Below are positions 45,439 through 54,903 of a DNA stretch of 64,000 nt, one piece after another. The stretch lies in the NCBI GenBank assembly GCA_905182985.1, contig CAJJDN010000009.1, forward strand, positions 567,109-631,108, in the 5' to 3' direction. The notes under the pieces were generated by a model. The model saw only the letters and a program-made list of their open reading frames with translations. It was not told the origin of the DNA and searched no databases. The DNA comes from Paramecium sonneborni. Its lineage: Eukaryota; Ciliophora; Oligohymenophorea; Peniculida; Parameciidae. A program made the position numbers and the translations under genes. How positions within the stretch are numbered: position 1 is the stretch's first letter; the number at the start of each line of letters is the position of its first letter.

Positions 45439-46362
45439 ATGAGTTTATCATTTTCTTCTTTTGGAAAAATTCTTGAAAAAACTAAACCAATAGCAGTTGA
45501 TGAAGTAATAAATCTAAATGGTCATATCTTACCTACAATATAGTAAAATAAAAAGTAAAGATATTGAAATTATAAAGCAAGCTCTAAATGTTTTCCCTGT
45601 TAAGAAAATTTGAAGAGAAACAATAAACTGAATCATTTCCATTTAATAGTGTATCAAGAAAAGCTAAGCCAACATTATGTTGTTTAATGCCAGAAAAGTC
45701 TTATGAAGCAAAATATTCACCAAAATTTGATGTAATTTAATGTAAATCTCCTTCTTTTGATTTTGGATCAAAAAGTAAAATGAAAACAAGATCAATATCA
45801 ATATGTAGTTAAGATTACTATATTGATTAATACACTTCTTTTAGAACAATATCTAAATCAACAAAGGGTTAAACAGAGAAATAAAGTACAATTTCTGAAA
45901 CAAAAGAAGAATGTCCAAAATTATAACATATTGAAAAAGTGTAACTTAGTAAGAATAAGAGAAGTAAAACTAATAACTTATCTCCTGATTTTAATAAATA
46001 TACTGATCGTAAATATACATAGAGAGAATCTTAGCAATAATATGATTTACTTGGAGTAAATTATGCAAGAATAGTAAAATTTATTTAAAATAATGAAGAA
46101 TAAAAGACTTGATGTAGGATATGTACAATTTAGTAAATTTACTAATAAAGTTGTTATGAAATAAGATAGAGCTGAAACACCCCCATCAGTTCGTTTAGAT
46201 TATGATTTTGATAAACCTAAATAAATAAGGAATGTTTATTTGGGAAATATCCAAATTATTTAGAATAAGATAAAACCAAAATTACTACCATCAATAAGTA
46301 AAAGTGGATAAAGAATAGCAAAAAAAAGGAAATCAGAATTTATGAATTGGTTGAATAAATGA
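45439..46362 (+). CDS. Uncharacterised basic protein (291 aa)
   Basis: Introns at 45555-45577 (23 nt) and 46074-46098 (25 nt) are required; the product is a basic, Ser/Lys-rich protein without membrane segments. Segments with a conserved look are SFPFNSVSRKAKPTLCCLMP and RLDVGYVQFSKFTNKVVMKQ and TPPSVRLDYDFDKP. I recognise no family; the composition resembles microtubule- or cortex-associated proteins of ciliates. It may share a bidirectional promoter with the kelch gene. Confidence 0.6.
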
Positions 46363-46420
46363 ATAATATTATTAATTATTATATTCTATAATAAGATAAA
46401 TCTTTATAATTTATAATATA

Positions 46421-47066
46421 TCAACAGCATTTTTTATTTTTTTTTTGAACTTAGTACAAACTCTTAGAAGTACCTCTATTAAATTCAGGATTTTCTAATT
46501 GAATTTGGGATGCCATTGTACCAACTTTATCAAACATTTCCTCAATATTTTAATAATAACAAACCTTCAATTCCTTATCCAGTTTTAGCAGATACAAAAA
46601 ATAACTCAGCATTAATCTTATCTGCAAATTTTTTAGCATCTGCATATGTGACAATATCATTCTCTAAATCAACTTTATTTCCACATAGTGCTAAAATCAT
46701 TTAATTTCGATCACAATTCTCTTTAAGATCTTCATACCATTTCTCTAGATTACGAAATGAATCCTTTTGTGTAATATCATAAACTAATATGGCAATTTAG
46801 GATTCTTATATACTTTATACCAAATTCAAATAAATACATCTATAATATATTTTAGTAAGTGCTCTAAAAGCTTCTTAACCAGCAGTATCCCATAATTAGA
46901 ATGTTATTTCTTCTCCATTTATATTAATGGTTTTAGATAGAAATGAACTACCAATCGTTGGTTCTGTCTTACCATCATATTTATTTTCAACTATTCTCTT
47001 TACTATACAACTTTTTCCTACATTTTAACTTCCTAAAAACACTGTTTTAAATTATCTATTGTTCAT
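46421..47066 (-). CDS. Rab-family small GTPase with an apparent 1-nt frame problem
   Basis: The G-domain is complete: P-loop GSQNVGKS, switch I PTIGSSF, switch II WDTAGQEAFR, then NKVD and SAKTG base-binding motifs, closest in look to Rab5/Rab21-type proteins, with a C-terminal KKNKKCC geranylgeranylation motif. An intron of 33 nt (about 46823-46855) follows YYR. Near 46540-46565 the frame cannot be continued by any GT-AG intron: GIE must join EEMFDKVGTMAS, but the donor reads GAAG|GTTTG, one base too many. With one G less, a 24-nt intron restores the expected GIEEMFDKV. So either a sequencing/assembly error, a non-standard intron or an early pseudogene. Without repair the prenylated tail is lost. 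Confidence 0.82.
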
Positions 47067-47107
47067 TCACTTTTATAAATTATTAAAATTAAATGGGATA
47101 AAGCTGT

Positions 47108-47659
47108 ATGAATAAAAAAAAAGAATTAAATGATGATCCTATGCATCTATCCATCAAACCTATACATAGACCAAAAAAACCAACTTGGGAATTACATTAT
47201 AATGAAAGTCGACCTGAAACTCAAGAAGATCTTGATTTTGACATTGAAACTAGAATTCTAAAAAAAAAAGAAGTTCGTTTTATTATTACTCCTGAAAAAA
47301 ATAGAAGATCATTCTCTTAAGGAGTTAAATATTAAAAAGAATTATTAATGAAATAAATGTTTGGTGATATGTTTGCTAGAAAAAAATACAATTTAATAAG
47401 GTCAGATAGAGAATTAAGATAATAAGAATATAATAATCGAATTAACAATTTAGATATTAATTTTTATCCTAGACAATTATCACTCAAATAAATTTGCTTT
47501 AATCATTCAGATTAAATATCAACTTTAAAAGAAGATATTAAATCTCTTAAATCTTTTAAATCTAATAGTTAGCCTTAATCCAGCATATTAAAATAAAAAA
47601 GTACTAAAGCTAAATCACTATATTCTGGATCAAGAAGAAGTGTTAGATTTCATTTTTGA
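47108..47659 (+). CDS. Uncharacterised basic protein (183 aa)
   Basis: Intact intronless frame of 184 codons. It starts with MNKKKELNDDPMHLSIKPIH and has a Pro/basic segment (HRPKKPTWELHYNESRPE), a central region (QMFGDMFARKKYNLIRSDRE) and an Arg/Ser-rich end (SGSRRSVRFHF). No domain is recognised. It is divergent from the Rab gene with 41 bases between the start codons. Confidence 0.6.
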
Positions 47660-47879
47660 AATAGTTATTTTTATTTTTAATTACACTCATTCTCTTAGTT
47701 TAAAATTATAAATACTACTGATAAGTTTTATTTCATTATATCCTTATACAATTTATATTACTAAAATTATATACTTAAACAAATTTAGTAAATTAGATAC
47801 ATTTTCATCATTTAATTTATAATTAAAAAGCTATAAAATTATCATCTTACAAATATCTTAAATTACATTTACAAGAATT

Positions 47880-48852
47880 TTATTTTCTATTTAATTAATT
47901 AACTAATTGATTTTGGAGGATTATAACTATTTATTCAGAATTTATCCAACATCCATGTTTTTCAAATAATTCCACAAAAAACTTATTACAATTATCAAAT
48001 AAAATAATTTAGGAAATTCAAAGCGAATTTTCTCAATTCTACGATAAAGCTCCTGTTTTCTAAAGTTGTTATCCAAAACATCTATTATATTTAACTATTT
48101 ATCTAAATTATTTTGTTTAAATTTATAAAATTCTTTATTTTATATCCCTGAGATCTATTTTAAAATTTACTTGACAAATAACAAATTATGAGTAATTCTG
48201 TGTTTCTAGAATATGCTTAAAAAATAAATTTTCATTTACTACAAGTGTATCTTTTTCTCTTAAAGATTTTTTTAATAGTAAAAAATTCTTTAGAGTCATC
48301 AAATATTTATATATAATAATTGATAACTAACTATTAATAATCAGATATTTGATAATCCACTTTTTATCTAATCAACATAAAATAATTTATTGATATTGTT
48401 ATATAAATCAATATCTTGATGAATTTTTCCAGCTTCTATATTATTATCATTTAATATGATATTTTAGAATGATTCCTTCAATTTCATTTCAAACAAATCT
48501 TGATATAAGTAAACCTGATGCCATTCCATCTTCTTTACAAGTTTTATAATAAATATAATCTTAATTTCTAAATTTAGTATCTCCTATTATCTTGTAAGAT
48601 ATCTTGTTGACTTTAAGGAAATATATACTTTACTGAGTTATATATCACTGAGAATCATCTAGCTTAGTGATATAAATATTGAGAATTCTTTTCTGTTTTT
48701 TATGGAGAATGAAAGTGTACATTAATTAATTAGAATTAAGGCTTGCCATTCTTATTGAGTTTCTTTATGATTCCACAATCTTTGATTTGTTTGTTTATGA
48801 AGTCACTAACCATAGTTTTCACTAAAATAGGTTTTATTCTTTGTTCACTCAT
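47880..48852 (-). pseudogene. Decayed gene of unknown family
   Basis: From an ATG at 48852-48850 the minus strand reads MSEQRIKPILVKTMVSDFIN for about 60 codons, then breaks at TGA. Protein-like pieces continue in other frames: DTKFRNQDYIYYKTCKEDGM, then after several TGAs NNFRKQELYRRIEKIRFEFP and, shifted again, FFVELFEKHGCWINSEQIV. Intron-sized gaps do not explain the breaks. I read it as a single gene of about 300 codons destroyed by frameshifts and stops. The 220 bases to its left (47660-47879) contain nothing recognisable. Confidence 0.5.
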
Positions 48853-49175
48853 TTAAAGATAAAGTATTTTAAAATCAATAAGGAAAAATTTTAATTAAAT
48901 ATAAATCAAATTTACATAGTTTGTATTTCTCTTAATTTAAGATTATAAATAATTATGAAAGAATAGAACAATCTTTAAATAATTATTATTTTATAATTAA
49001 AATTCTATTTTAATTAAAAGATCGTAGGAGTAAATTTAACTTATATATTTAAATTGAACATAATAAATTTCTAAATTAAAATCTTTCAATAAATAATTAA
49101 GAATAAGAATCATTAAAATAATAAAGGATAAGTTCAGGAGTATAATATCAAAATTGAAACCAAGTATTTGAATAC
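48853..49175. other. Intergenic, no feature seen
   Basis: A+T-rich stretch upstream of the tRNA gene. No open frame of note, no repeat and no RNA fold seen apart from the tRNA that follows. Confidence 0.5.
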
Positions 49176-49248
49176 GCTGATGTAGCTCAGTCGGCAGAGC
49201 GGTTGGCTGTTAACCAACAGGTCGAAGGTTCAAACCCTTCCATTAGCG
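49176..49248 (+). tRNA. tRNA-Asn (anticodon GTT)
   Basis: A complete 73-nt cloverleaf. The acceptor stem GCTGATG pairs with CATTAGC (one G-U), the D arm contains TAGCTCAGTCGGCAGAGC (A box), the anticodon stem GTTGG/CCAAC encloses loop CTGTTAA with anticodon GTT, and the T arm GAAGGTTCAAACCCTTC contains the B box. Discriminator base G. No intron and no encoded CCA, as expected for a eukaryotic nuclear tRNA. It decodes AAC and, by wobble, AAT. Confidence 0.97.
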
Positions 49249-49249
49249 C

Positions 49250-49255
49250 TTTTTT
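49250..49255 (+). terminator. RNA polymerase III terminator of tRNA-Asn
   Basis: A run of six T starting two bases after the discriminator base, the standard Pol III stop signal. Confidence 0.85.
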
Positions 49256-49328
49256 ATTTATATTTTTATTTTTATTCTTTCTACTCAAAAAAATAAATAT
49301 ACCTCATTTAATTATATTATTATAAATA

Positions 49329-49622
49329 ATGGATTAAGACCCAGAGCCTCCCAAATCAAGACTTACAAAATTCTTTGAAAGAGTTGATAATTGGATTGGT
49401 CCATCTAGACTTTAATATAAACCAGCTTGTCATGATTTAAAAGAAATGATAGTAGAATGTGTATTAGAATCAGATTGTATGAAAAACAATGAAGGAGATT
49501 TTAGATTCTGTTTAACTGAAGGAATTAATAAAGAATGTAAAGCTATTAGACATGATTGGTATGTTTGTAGAAAATCCTAAGTGGATTGGAATAAACATCA
49601 TTTTAAAGATGATCCTCGTTGA
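49329..49622 (+). CDS. COA5/PET191-like cytochrome oxidase assembly factor
   Basis: Intact intronless 97-residue protein. After 35 residues comes a twin-cysteine helical hairpin: CHDLKEMIVECVLESDC, then FRFCLTEGINKEC and RHDWYVCRKSQVDWNKHHF. The spacing and the residues around the cysteines (C----..C-LES-C, EC-A-R--WYVCRK-Q-D) match COA5/PET191, a mitochondrial intermembrane-space factor for complex IV assembly imported by the Mia40 pathway. This is consistent with no classical presequence. The extra N-terminal 30 residues are not in the yeast protein. Confidence 0.75.
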
Positions 49623-49649
49623 TATTGTTATATAATAAATTTAAATAAC

Positions 49650-50040
49650 ATTAAATCCATCAATTTTAATCAATGCTTATTAGGATGAGTCTAATTCTAT
49701 CATTCCTTTCAAAAAATCATTAGACTATTTGTAAATTTAATATTTATTTTATATATCAATACCAATTGTATTACAATAATTAGGTTCATAAAATAATAAA
49801 CATCTTAAGAATAATCTGAACCAATACATTTTTCAAATTAATCTTTGAATTTATGTTGTATATCTTTTTGTTCTAGTTGCAATTATTATTTTCCTACTTA
49901 ATTTGGTTTCAATTCTTTCTTAATTATTCTAAAGTTTAGACTCTTGGAATTTCTCAAGGTTTAAATATATCTAGAATATTGTTTTCTTTTGAAATAACAA
50001 ATATAGAAAAAATTAACACCAAAACTAATAGGAGATACAT
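49650..50040 (-). pseudogene. Small secreted-type protein gene, probably frameshifted
   Basis: From ATG 50040-50038 a signal-peptide-like start (MYLLLVLVLIFSIF) joins, through two plausible introns (28 and 25 nt), to a helical segment EKFQESKLQNNQERIETKL and then FEKCIGSDYSQDVYYF. Immediately after, the sequence is clearly coding in another frame (YEPNYCNTIGIDIQNKYQIY and NDFLKGMIELDSS), and no GT-AG intron can make the shift. It is either a young pseudogene or a sequence error of one or two bases near 49830. No family recognised. The flanks 49623-49649 and 50041-50261 show no gene. Confidence 0.4.
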
Positions 50041-50261
50041 TAATTATGAGTATAACTAATGATTATTGTTTAAAATAAAAAAAATCAATTTGATTTTTAA
50101 ATAATATTTATTTTAATTTAGAAATCATAAAATAAATACAATAAAAAATAGCTCAAGAAAGAGGATCAGAATTAGATGAAAATTATATTGTGAAAATAAT
50201 AAAAATATAATAATAAAAAATCATAAAAATTGAAAATGAATATTATTAATTATAAAAATTT

Positions 50262-51109
50262 ATGAATCAACAATTTTATAACTTCCTCAATATACCCATC
50301 ACCTAAAATCCAAAATCTGAATTAGTTAGAGTGCGATTAGCTAAATAATTTATAGTTGCTTAAGTGTTACATGTTTTCAATACCTGGAAATCAATTCATA
50401 ATGAAGAATCGATTACCTTTGGGTTGATTGGTTGTGGGTAAGTTGGAAAATTAATAATTAATTCAATTATACCTTACGCCATCAAATTCTATAATTTAAA
50501 GCCATCAGATGTGCATATATCTACAAGAAGGTATTATAATTATATCAATTAAATAGGCCTGAATAAATTTATTATTATGTGACCAAAGGCTATTAAGTGT
50601 ACTTTGATAATGATAAATTATTACAATAATGTAATTTTGTTGTGATTGCTATTCCACCTATGATTGATAATTGGAATATTTTAGAATTATAAATTAAAAA
50701 TCCAAAGACATACATTATTTCATTACTATCTACTTTAAAATTACCTCGTTTAAAATAATTACTTAAATTACAAAATTAATTATACCATACTTAAATTTCT
50801 TCACAATAACTAGATTAAGCTGTTTTAAGTTACATAGAATTAATTGAATAAATTAAACCAGGTGTATTTCAAACTCAAATTTAAGAAGACATTGTTAAAT
50901 TAATTATTGAATAAAGTCACAATCACTTTATTGATGGAGAAAATAGAATTTAACTCTTTATAGAATCTTTTGGAATTTAATTAACTGATACCCAGTATTA
51001 AAGAATATTTGGAAGAAATTAATTAGAATTTGAAACATAAATGGAAAAATTATTCAAAATGAGTTTCACTAAATCTCTCCTATAATTTTAAAATTTTATT
51101 CAAAAATGA
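50262..51109 (+). CDS. NOXRED1/P5CR-like NAD(P)-dependent oxidoreductase
   Basis: A 273-residue protein after removing one 26-nt intron at 50531-50556. The dinucleotide-binding fold is shown by SITFGLIGCGQVGKLIINSI (GxGxxG), then VHISTRRPEQIYYYVTKGYQ with the second-strand Arg pair expected for NADP(H), and NFVVIAIPPMIDNWNILELQ followed by YIISLLSTLKLPRL. This order and wording resemble NOXRED1, a relative of pyrroline-5-carboxylate reductase and F420-dependent NADP oxidoreductases. The C-terminal half is divergent and Gln-rich, and the P5CR dimerisation/active-site domain is not evident, so substrate is unknown. Confidence 0.65.
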
Positions 51110-51214
51110 AAAAGAAATGTTAATTTTCAACTATGATATAAACATAATATATATATTTAAATATTCCAACTTATAATTAAAATTCTTTATAAATTAAATT
51201 AATTGATAAATTAA

Positions 51215-53242
51215 ATGTTTAGATCATCTTTATCTTAAAAAAAACTAAAATAGAATGACATTAGGAAAAATCATCATTATTATTTTAATGTCCCTTATTA
51301 AATTAGTGTTTTATCTCCTAATCAATAGAAATTTAATTAATAAAATGAGTCTGCTAATTCATAATCAACTTACAAAAATAATAGTTATACATAATAAAAT
51401 GAAGATCTTTACTTCCGAAAACAATCAAAATTATTTAGAGAACTTAGAAGTACATCAAACTAGAGTAATAACAATTAATAAAATGATATAAATGTAGCAT
51501 TTATATTTAGAATAAAGTCTAAAAATCATTTATAAGATGAACCTTTAATTCTTGATAATTTGGGTCAAAGAGACAAAGAGAAAAAAACTAAAGATTTGGT
51601 TAAAGTTTTACATGAAATGAAAAAAAAAAGATAGGAATATACATAGAAAGAATAATTTATTCCAAGATCTCCCATTCCATTATTAAAAAGATAAAATTGT
51701 ATTTGTTTAGATGAACCTTAAGTTGAAAAGTTTACTAATCGAATAAAAAAACTTCCTATGTTAAATAAAAAGGAAATTGTTATAAATACAACATTTAAAG
51801 AATAGAAGGATACATAATCTAATTTATAAAAGTTATCAAATTATGGAAATTTAGAAGAATTATTCTAATCTAAACTAAATTCTCTTTATTAATTGATATT
51901 TAAACTTTAATGTAATTATTTACTTTATGTAAAATAATCTTAAGTTAGATAATAAATATACTTTATTGAAGAAACAAATTAAGATGAATAAATAATAAAA
52001 AATTTAATGAAAAAAAGATGGTGGTGGTGTGAATCCCCTGAAAAATCAGAAGATATACAATTCTATTGGTCCAAAAAAATAAATTCTTAATTTTTATAAA
52101 AATAACAAACACATGTATTATTTGATAAATCAAAAAGCAGAATAGTGAATTTACAAAATATTAATCATAACGAAGACTTATATAATTTAGCTCAAGAATA
52201 AAAATTGACATTAATAAAATAAAATAGTAAAGTTCATAACCATATAGATATTAATTTAATAATAAATAATAAAAAGAATTTAATTAAGTTTATAAATAAA
52301 TATTAAACATTAGCAAACGAAGATTTAAATTAATTTTTTCCATATTCAATAAATGTTGCCAACCTCTAAGATCCGAAATTTAATATTTATTAAATAAAAT
52401 ACAAACTAACAAATTCTTTATGGTTAGTTAAGCCTGGAGAAAAAATAAATGATAATTCTTCAATAAAGCTTTGTTAAAATACAAAATAAGTATCTGATTT
52501 TATAACATCTGAGTTAAAAAATTAAAATAGAACTTTTGAAACTTTTGTAATATAATAATATATAAAACCTTTCTTATATTACAAAAGAAAGTTTGATATT
52601 TGTGCATATATCCTTATAACTTCTTTTAATGGAATAGTTAGAGTATATTTTTATGATGAAGTATTCGGAAGGACGAGTAGCAAAGAATATTAAGATAATG
52701 ATTTAGATCCTTTAACTCATTTTACAAACACTTATATTTAAAAAGAATCTAAATCCTTTTCTTTATATGAACCAGGAAATAAATTATCTTTTGATAAATT
52801 ATAGGAATTTTTTAATTAATTTAAAGTAAATTTAAAAGAAACAATCATCCCTAAATTAAAAATAATAGCTTCAAACATAATCAAGTCCTTGTTTACTAAA
52901 ATCATTCTAAGAGACTACAATTTCGAAGTATAAAAAATATCAATTAAGATTGTAGGTTTAAATTTCATTTTAGATACAGCCTTTAAACCATGGTTTATTG
53001 ATGCCAAATTAAATCCATCTCTTATTCCAGATTGTCCATATCATTAATAATTTATAACACAATTAATTGATAGTGTATTACTAAATACTCTAGATATTAT
53101 ATATCCTCCTCCATTAAATTGGCCTATAATTAAATAATAATAAATCGAAAATTTTATGATACAAAATAAGTTTTAAGTCATTTTCGATTCAAGATTTGAT
53201 TCTGAAATACTCTTAGAGTTGTATAAAAATGAAATCAACTGA
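51215..53242 (+). CDS. Tubulin-tyrosine-ligase-like (TTLL) protein, catalytic motifs degenerate
   Basis: Intronless 675-residue protein. The C-terminal half follows the TTL order: NSLWLVKPGEK (about residue 402), KRKFDICAYILITSFNG (about 458), THFTNTYIQKES (about 503) and AFKPWFIDAKLNPSLIPDCP (about 591). Active TTLLs have a Gly-rich loop after W-lKP, FDIR, HLTN and LLEVN--PS. Here the Gly-rich loop is absent (GEKINDNSSIK), Arg of FDIR is Cys, and E-V-N is D-A-K, so ATP and Mg2+ binding should be impaired. The N-terminal 380 residues are Lys/Gln-rich without a domain. TTLLs glutamylate or glycylate axonemal tubulin; this one may be a pseudoenzyme. Confidence 0.75.
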
Positions 53243-53631
53243 ATTAGAATTTAAAAATAAATTTTCCTTAGACTTTGGATTTATAAGTAATTATAAATCA
53301 TAAGACTATAAATTTTATTTAATAATAACAAAAATTTAATAATAAAGAGATTTTATTTTTAATTATGTTTTTAGAAGTTCAATATAATAAAGTATTCTTA
53401 ACTCTTTTTTAGCTATAATCTCAAGTATAATATCCTGTTACATAAAATATTTTATTTATCTTAAAAATCTTTAGTTATTATTGAAAGATTATTCATCAAT
53501 TTAAAAAAAAGAAATTAAATTGACTTGATGGAGATGTATCATTACTGTTTAAGTGTTCTTCTATTTATTTTATAGATATATTAAATAGTTATTGATATTA
53601 CATTATAAATAATAATTATTATAAGTATTTA
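53243..53631. other. Intergenic, no feature seen
   Basis: A+T-rich sequence between two convergent genes. No frame open beyond about 40 codons without TGA, no repeat, no RNA gene. Confidence 0.5.
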
Positions 53632-54135
53632 TCATTTTTTAATCTCTTTTTTACTCTCAAGTACATTATAATGTTATCGAATTCTTCTTAAATTAATAAC
53701 CCTTTTATTTTTATCACTTAAATTTTGTTGAATACCCTCTTCTAAATCATTTAAACATATATCCTATAATTATTTTTAGACACTATCTGTTGTTTCAACA
53801 TCATCATCTCTATCATATGCTTCTTAAAGTTTATCAGAAAATTATTTTGTTATTCCTACTTCTTCATCATCATACACAATGAATTCTACATAATTATTAC
53901 TACCTGGTTTTATTAATTTTAATATTTCACATTACTTTTTATTACTTATTGTTTCAATCGTCAAAATACTACTTCTTATTTTACAATTAATATTTTGTTT
54001 GTCAATACTTAAGAATTATTGATTTTCATTTTCTTTATTTTCTATAAATTTTTATGCACTTTAACTATGTCGCTAAATAAATTAAAGTGTATCTCTTTTA
54101 TTTTCAGAACGATTTTTTTGAGATTATGAAGCCAT
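53632..54135 (-). CDS. Uncharacterised charged protein (167 aa)
   Basis: Intact intronless 168-codon frame from ATG 54135 to TGA 53634-53632. The N-terminus is Ser/Gln/Arg-rich; the centre contains an acidic region (YDDEEVGITKQFSDKLQEAY, RDDDVETTDSVQKQLQ) and the end is basic. Predicted mostly helical, no membrane segment. No family recognised. It is divergent from the gene at 54375 with 239 bases between. Confidence 0.55.
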
Positions 54136-54374
54136 TTTTAATTAATTTTAAAATAAAAATTATCAAAATTAATTATTTCAATATAAATGTTTTTTATTAT
54201 TATTTATTTTGCATAACTTAAATTTAATTATATTAGTTAACCTTACATCAAATAAATCAATTTATACAATTATTTCTTTTAACAATAATAATTTGAATAA
54301 CTTATTAAAATAAATTAATTAATTAAGTAAATTCGATTTATCTAATTTATATTATTATTTAGAAACTATTTGAT

Positions 54375-54827
54375 ATGATTGAATAAGATCTTGAAAATAT
54401 GAAAAAGTATATGTATTATCATCCTAGTATATTAGATTATGAAAATATGATACCTATTAGTACATTGAAATATGTTTTACTTCCAAAAACAAAAGATGAA
54501 ATAATAATCAATAAAAATAACTAAAATTACATTAAGTCATATTTTTCTTAAGGAGTCAACCCTCAAAATATAGTTCCAACTTATCTAGAGGATGGAATTT
54601 GGACTGATATTCCAAAAATAAAACAAAATTAGTTTACCAATTCAATACTTAAAATTGATAATAAATATACTGAACAATTCAATTAAGAAATTCACAGAAA
54701 ATCTGATACTACATAGATCAACAGTATTATTAAATCTAATAACTCATTTAAAAAAAGCACAAAGAAAGTATCTTTTGAACTCTCTGAAACATTTCCTAAT
54801 TAATAATAAGAAATTTTTAAGAAATGA
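54375..54827 (+). CDS. Uncharacterised protein (150 aa)
   Basis: Intact intronless 151-codon frame, ATG 54375 to TGA 54825-54827. The first 50 residues look globular (MKKYMYYHPSILDYENMIPI), followed by a segment YFSQGVNPQNIVPTYLEDGI with WTDIPKIKQN; the end is basic and Ser-rich. No family recognised. It converges on the first of the tandem paralogues with 76 bases between stops. Confidence 0.5.
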
Positions 54828-54903
54828 TTTATTAATTATACATTTTCTTAAAAAATACATATTTTTAAAGGATTTGATTTGAATGATAATAAAAATTCAG
54901 TAA

